The notes beneath the pieces were generated by a model. The model worked only from the letters and a program-made list of their open reading frames with translations. It was not told the DNA's origin and made no database searches. This document shows positions 62,941 through 64,000 of a stretch of 64,000 bases of DNA, in pieces; the first letter of the stretch is position 1, and each line of letters starts with the position of its first letter. Source of the stretch: a bacterium (GTDB taxonomy: Bacteria > Actinomycetota > Acidimicrobiia > Acidimicrobiales > CATQHL01); contig JAPOVS010000026.1 of the NCBI GenBank assembly GCA_026708055.1, forward strand, positions 101,501-165,500. Reading direction: 5' to 3'. The translations under genes and the position numbers were made by a program.

Positions 62941-63848
62941 AAAGCCTGTACCGGCCAGGGGAGTTCGGCCCGGTCCACGACACAACGCGCCGTGGGCAGC
63001 GAGTTCGCCACCTGGCAGATGCCCACGTCGGCGATCATGCCCAGAACCAGCGCGGTGTCGGCACGCGACAACCCCGAGGTGGACTCGCACCACGCCAGCA
63101 TCTCGGCGAACGCCAGCTTGGATCCGTCGTCGATGCTTCGGGCCGACACCACCGTGACCAGTTGGGTGGCACTCAGGATGCGCGGCCAGCCCATCCCCGG
63201 CGGCCGTGGCCCCACCGCCACCGACACCTCCAGCCGGGTCCCCACCTCCGGCGACTGGACCACCTCGCCGTCGCCCATCCGGGCTTTGCTGTCGCCGAAG
63301 TAGAGGTAGGCGCCGTCCACCTCGACGGGCAGCACGACGGTCGCACCCTCGCGCACCTCGTTGCAGTCCATGTTCCCGCCGTAGCGGCCCTGCATCTTGG
63401 AGAAGACGGTCTCACGATCGGGCGCCGTGGCGATGCAGCCCACCAGCGGGCGGGCCGCGATGCGCAGCTCGCCGACATGCACGTGGCCGTCACGCACCTC
63501 GAGGCCGTCGCAGGCGTACCACTCGCCCCACCAGTCCACCGGCGAGTCGGCCCCGCAGGTGCTCCAGGCGACGCTCCCGGGCGTCGTGACCTCCACGCGG
63601 TGCAACGTCACCGCCACGGCGTCGCCGCGCTGCGCACCCGCCACCGCGATGGGGCCGGTGACCCCGTCGAGGTTCGACAGCACCCACGCCAGATTCTCCG
63701 GCGTGAAGCCGTCGGGATGCCGGAAGCGGCCTGTGAAGCAGTCCTCGGTCTCGACGACGAAGACTTCGCCGGCCTCGACGGTGCCGATGGGGGCGTGGTC
63801 GCCGCTGTAGGTGAACTTGAGGTTGTCAGCTTCGAAGGTCTGCACCAT
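62937..63848 (-). CDS. Acetamidase/formamidase family amidohydrolase
   Basis: A 303-residue protein of the FmdA/AmdA family. It shows VEAGEVFVVETEDCFTGRFR, GPIAVAGAQRGDAVAVTLHR, the conserved GRYGGNMDCNEVREGATVVL, PVEVDGAYLYFGDSKARMGD and a late DVGICQVANSLPTARCVV. Members hydrolyse formamide or acetamide to ammonia and the acid, which the adjacent acyl-CoA synthetase could activate. Shine-Dalgarno GGGAG precedes ATG 63848. Confidence 0.9.
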   Translation of the reverse strand: MVQTFEADNLKFTYSGDHAPIGTVEAGEVFVVETEDCFTGRFRHPDGFTPENLAWVLSNLDGVTGPIAVAGAQRGDAVAVTLHRVEVTTPGSVAWSTCGADSPVDWWGEWYACDGLEVRDGHVHVGELRIAARPLVGCIATAPDRETVFSKMQGRYGGNMDCNEVREGATVVLPVEVDGAYLYFGDSKARMGDGEVVQSPEVGTRLEVSVAVGPRPPGMGWPRILSATQLVTVVSARSIDDGSKLAFAEMLAWCESTSGLSRADTALVLGMIADVGICQVANSLPTARCVVDRAELPWPVQAL

Positions 63849-63856
63849 GGGACTCC

Positions 63857-64000
63857 CTAGTCCCTGCGCAGGGCCTTGCAGTTCTCGCGCACCATCCGGA
63901 GTTGCTCGGTGATGCCCAGATCGGCGTCCGGACGGCGAGTCGTGGGGTCGCCGCGCAGGCGGGTCCGCAGGTGGATGTCGGCGACTTCAGGGGCACAGAA
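63857..64000 (-). CDS. C-terminal end of an unidentified protein
   Basis: Forty-seven codons and a TAG stop (63859-63857) enter from the right edge, ending ITEQLRMVRENCKALRRD. The gene stops 8 bp before the formamidase start, so the two are likely in one operon. I do not recognise the family from this short piece. Confidence 0.5.
   Translation of the reverse strand, partial: FCAPEVADIHLRTRLRGDPTTRRPDADLGITEQLRMVRENCKALRRD

Overview
The window is 64 kb of high-GC, gene-dense bacterial DNA from an actinobacterium. Evidence for this is a WhiB protein, a DNA topoisomerase I with Gly-Arg-Phe/Tyr-Gly-Pro-Tyr C-terminal repeats and no zinc fingers, an RsbW/STAS regulatory pair, a Gram-positive-style Tad/Flp pilus operon, and many GTG starts. 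Several genes look leaderless, with a -10 box 7-8 nt before the start codon. An Acidimicrobiia-like, probably uncultured lineage is my guess from gene content; the window alone does not prove it.

Layout. 1-1.9 kb: edge of an accessory region (Uma2-like nuclease fragment, truncated PLD-domain protein, MazEF-type toxin-antitoxin pair). 2-13 kb: housekeeping genes (Crp/Fnr regulator, ispDF fusion, an RlmB-like rRNA methyltransferase with a giant RGG tail, and topA-MFS-tmk-holB, then nhaA). 13.2-18.1 kb: an anti-sigma kinase and a compact tad operon (tadZ, tadA, tadB, tadC, flp pilin, tadE-like). 18.2-31.5 kb: tRNA-Sec with two extra copies of its 3' end, a primary-type sigma factor, nadE, glnA, an odd 2Fe-2S/molybdopterin chimera, iscA, mrp, an acyl-CoA dehydrogenase, and selA-selB. 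Together with tRNA-Sec the last two make most of the selenocysteine insertion apparatus.

31.6-41.9 kb is a defence island. Its centre is a single-chain (type ISP / LlaGI-like) restriction-modification enzyme read on the minus strand from 37215. It is interrupted by three simple-sequence tracts: G11 at 34429-34439, 26 tetranucleotide units at 33005-33108, and a second G11 at 32704-32714. After the tetranucleotide tract lie five homologous modules of about 110-145 bp, placed in successive reading frames. Each of the three frames leaving each downstream tract leads to a different module, so the two tracts could act as two nested three-way switches choosing among five alternative C-termini. I regard this as the most novel feature of the window. 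The island also holds a HigBA pair, a broken DUF262 gene, a NotI-like endonuclease with its methyltransferase, a relic of the 3' end of a second ISP gene, a second MazF-type pair and an orphan Phd antitoxin.

41.9-48.7 kb: whiB, nfeD, a STAS protein, a receiver-domain protein, tRNA-Pro(CGG), a DUF2236 protein, asd, and a DUF4143 ATPase behind three direct repeats. 48.3-60.4 kb: one long minus-strand catabolic run (sugar-type ABC transporter with an Ala-rich coiled-coil binding lipoprotein, N-acyl-D-amino-acid deacylase, RidA-like protein, D-threonine-aldolase/racemase-like enzyme, SDR, dimethylformamidase-like LamG protein, RidA), which suggests uptake and breakdown of N-acylated D-amino compounds or amides. 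60.5-64 kb: a second SDR, an acyl-CoA synthetase, a formamidase/acetamidase and the end of one more gene.

A 27-bp palindromic repeat family (six copies) is scattered through the window. One copy is translated in frame inside ispDF.
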